Made by a program: the position numbers and the translations under genes. From assembly GCA_947442905.1 (NCBI GenBank), contig CANEWV010000079.1, positions 1-7,248 of the forward strand: 7,248 nt of DNA. The letters are read 5' to 3'. Shown here piece by piece: positions 6,168-7,248 of the stretch; the stretch's first letter is position 1, and each line of letters begins with the position of its first letter. Below the pieces are notes generated by a model that was not told where the DNA came from, searched no databases, and saw nothing but the letters and a program-made list of their open reading frames with translations. This DNA is from Chitinophagaceae bacterium (lineage in GTDB: Bacteria; Bacteroidota; Bacteroidia; Chitinophagales; Chitinophagaceae).

Positions 6168-7248
6168 ATGTTAACCGCCCGTACCTACTTATTATTGAGT
6201 TGTTTATCTCTATTTCTGGGGGTATTTCAGGTATTGGGCCAGGGCTGCCCACCCAATATTGGCTTCGAAACTGGTAATTTAGGTAGTTGGGATGCTTATG
6301 ACGGTTCTATTGCGCGCTCTAATGGGGCCTTAAATATGATACTTGGAAGCCCACAAGACGGCAAACATACCATCATCACCAACTTTCCGGGTACTACCGC
6401 CAAAGACTATTATGGTGGCTTTCCTACTAGCTGCCCAAATGGTAGCGGTTATTCGTTAAAACTTGGAAACGACCAAACCCAAGCAGAGGCACAAGGGGTT
6501 TCCTACACTTTTACAGTCCCTTCTACTGAGGGTGATTATAGCATCATTTATAATTACGCAGTTGTATTTGAAAACCCAGCTGGTCATCAAGATTGGGAGC
6601 AACCAAAATTTATGGTCAAGGTTTTTAATGTTACCGATAACAAATATGAAACCTGTGGTGCTTTTGAATTTATTTCGGCACCCAACTTACCAGGCTTTAA
6701 AGAATCAACCGTTAAAAGAACGGTCTTCTACAAAGAATGGGCCCCTATTACTTTAAAACTTCCTGGATATCAGGGTAAAACCTTAAGGCTCGAATTTACT
6801 ACCAACGATTGTTCGAGAGGTGGTCATTTTGGTTATGCCTATTTAGATGTGAATGACAATTGCACCACACCGGTAACAGGGAATGTTTTTTGTACCAATA
6901 TTACAGGCCTCAACCTAACAGCGCCTTATGGCTTTGCTGATTACAAATGGTACACCGATGATTTTTCTAAATTATTAGGCACTGATGTTGTGCTAACCAT
7001 TACTCCTGCACCACCACCAAAAACCAGGCTCGCACTTGTTATTACACCATACCCCAATCAAGGTTGTTTAGATACGTTGTATACCACTATAGTAAAATCA
7101 CTAGATCCTTATGTTTTTAAATTAGCAGACAGTGTTGTTGCTTGCCAAAGTAAAGGTGCTGATGTAACGGATAGTTTGGTTACAGCAGGCAGTAGCCCCG
7201 GATTAAAACTTAGTTATTTTAATAGCCCTACTAGTGGTGATTTTGTTA
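6168..7248 (+). CDS. Large secreted protein with N-terminal jelly-roll-like module, probable T9SS cargo (partial, 360 residues)
   Basis: An open frame starts at ATG 6168 and runs to the window edge without a stop. Residues 1-24 (MLTARTYLLLSCLSLFLGVF, then QVLG) are a signal peptide, with mature protein starting near Q25. The first module, about 26-232, opens with CPPNIGFETGNLGSW and closes with GHFGYAYLDVNDNC. This 'FE.GN...W' to 'GYAYLDV..C' frame is one I associate with the N-terminus of long Bacteroidota surface proteins that end in a gliding-motility-type T9SS sorting domain. Residues from about 233 (TPVTGNVFCTNI, YKWYTDD, LTITPAP) look like Ig-like repeats. Cysteines at 27, 89, 163, 215 and 232 could form disulfides, as in an exported protein. 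It probably acts outside the cell as an adhesin or binding protein, but no enzyme motif is visible and the sorting domain is off-window. The frame, the signal peptide and the absence of stops make the gene itself secure. Its role is an inference. Confidence 0.82.
   Translation, partial: MLTARTYLLLSCLSLFLGVFQVLGQGCPPNIGFETGNLGSWDAYDGSIARSNGALNMILGSPQDGKHTIITNFPGTTAKDYYGGFPTSCPNGSGYSLKLGNDQTQAEAQGVSYTFTVPSTEGDYSIIYNYAVVFENPAGHQDWEQPKFMVKVFNVTDNKYETCGAFEFISAPNLPGFKESTVKRTVFYKEWAPITLKLPGYQGKTLRLEFTTNDCSRGGHFGYAYLDVNDNCTTPVTGNVFCTNITGLNLTAPYGFADYKWYTDDFSKLLGTDVVLTITPAPPPKTRLALVITPYPNQGCLDTLYTTIVKSLDPYVFKLADSVVACQSKGADVTDSLVTAGSSPGLKLSYFNSPTSGDFV

Noticed and set aside
6463..6756. A 97-codon plus-strand frame inside the secreted-protein gene
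   Set aside because: It is in another frame of the open gene starting at 6168, which has a signal peptide and protein-like composition, while this frame has no recognisable domain.

Overview
The window is an ordinary chromosomal segment from a member of the Bacteroidota, most likely near Chitinophagales/Sphingobacteriia. The placement is an inference from family resemblance, not a search. It rests on four things: moderately AT-rich DNA; no Shine-Dalgarno sequences at usable spacing before any gene; several matches to the Bacteroidota promoter form (TTTG, about 20 nt, TAnnTTTG); and the gene content, namely an RlmH with a YHH tail, a bacterial GlnRS, a HutH of the Bacteroidota type, and a secreted protein with the look of a type IX secretion (T9SS) cargo.

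Layout. At the left edge a minus-strand gene for a small exported protein (probably DUF2279) runs off the window. Divergent from it are rlmH (23S rRNA methyltransferase) and, 3 bp later, a rhomboid intramembrane protease, both on the plus strand. The rhomboid gene meets tilS tail to tail, with a 6-bp overlap containing both stop codons. Three genes then run leftward on the minus strand: hutH (histidine ammonia-lyase), glnS (glutaminyl-tRNA synthetase) and tilS (tRNA-Ile lysidine synthetase). glnS and tilS are 3 bp apart and probably cotranscribed. The 40-bp hutH-glnS gap holds an exact TAACTTTG box, so glnS-tilS probably has its own promoter. On the plus strand follow a promoter, a tRNA-Arg(UCU) gene and a strong intrinsic terminator. 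Last comes the first 360 codons of a large secreted protein that continues past the right edge.

Function. Four of the eight genes serve translation: rlmH modifies the ribosome, tilS and glnS act on tRNAs, and the tRNA-Arg gene supplies a decoder of AGA/AGG. hutH is catabolic and stands without hutU, hutI or hutG. The rhomboid and the two exported proteins belong to the cell envelope. I saw no mobile element, CRISPR array, phage gene or convincing undescribed system. The least characterised item is the secreted protein at the right edge, which cannot be fully judged because its C-terminus is missing.
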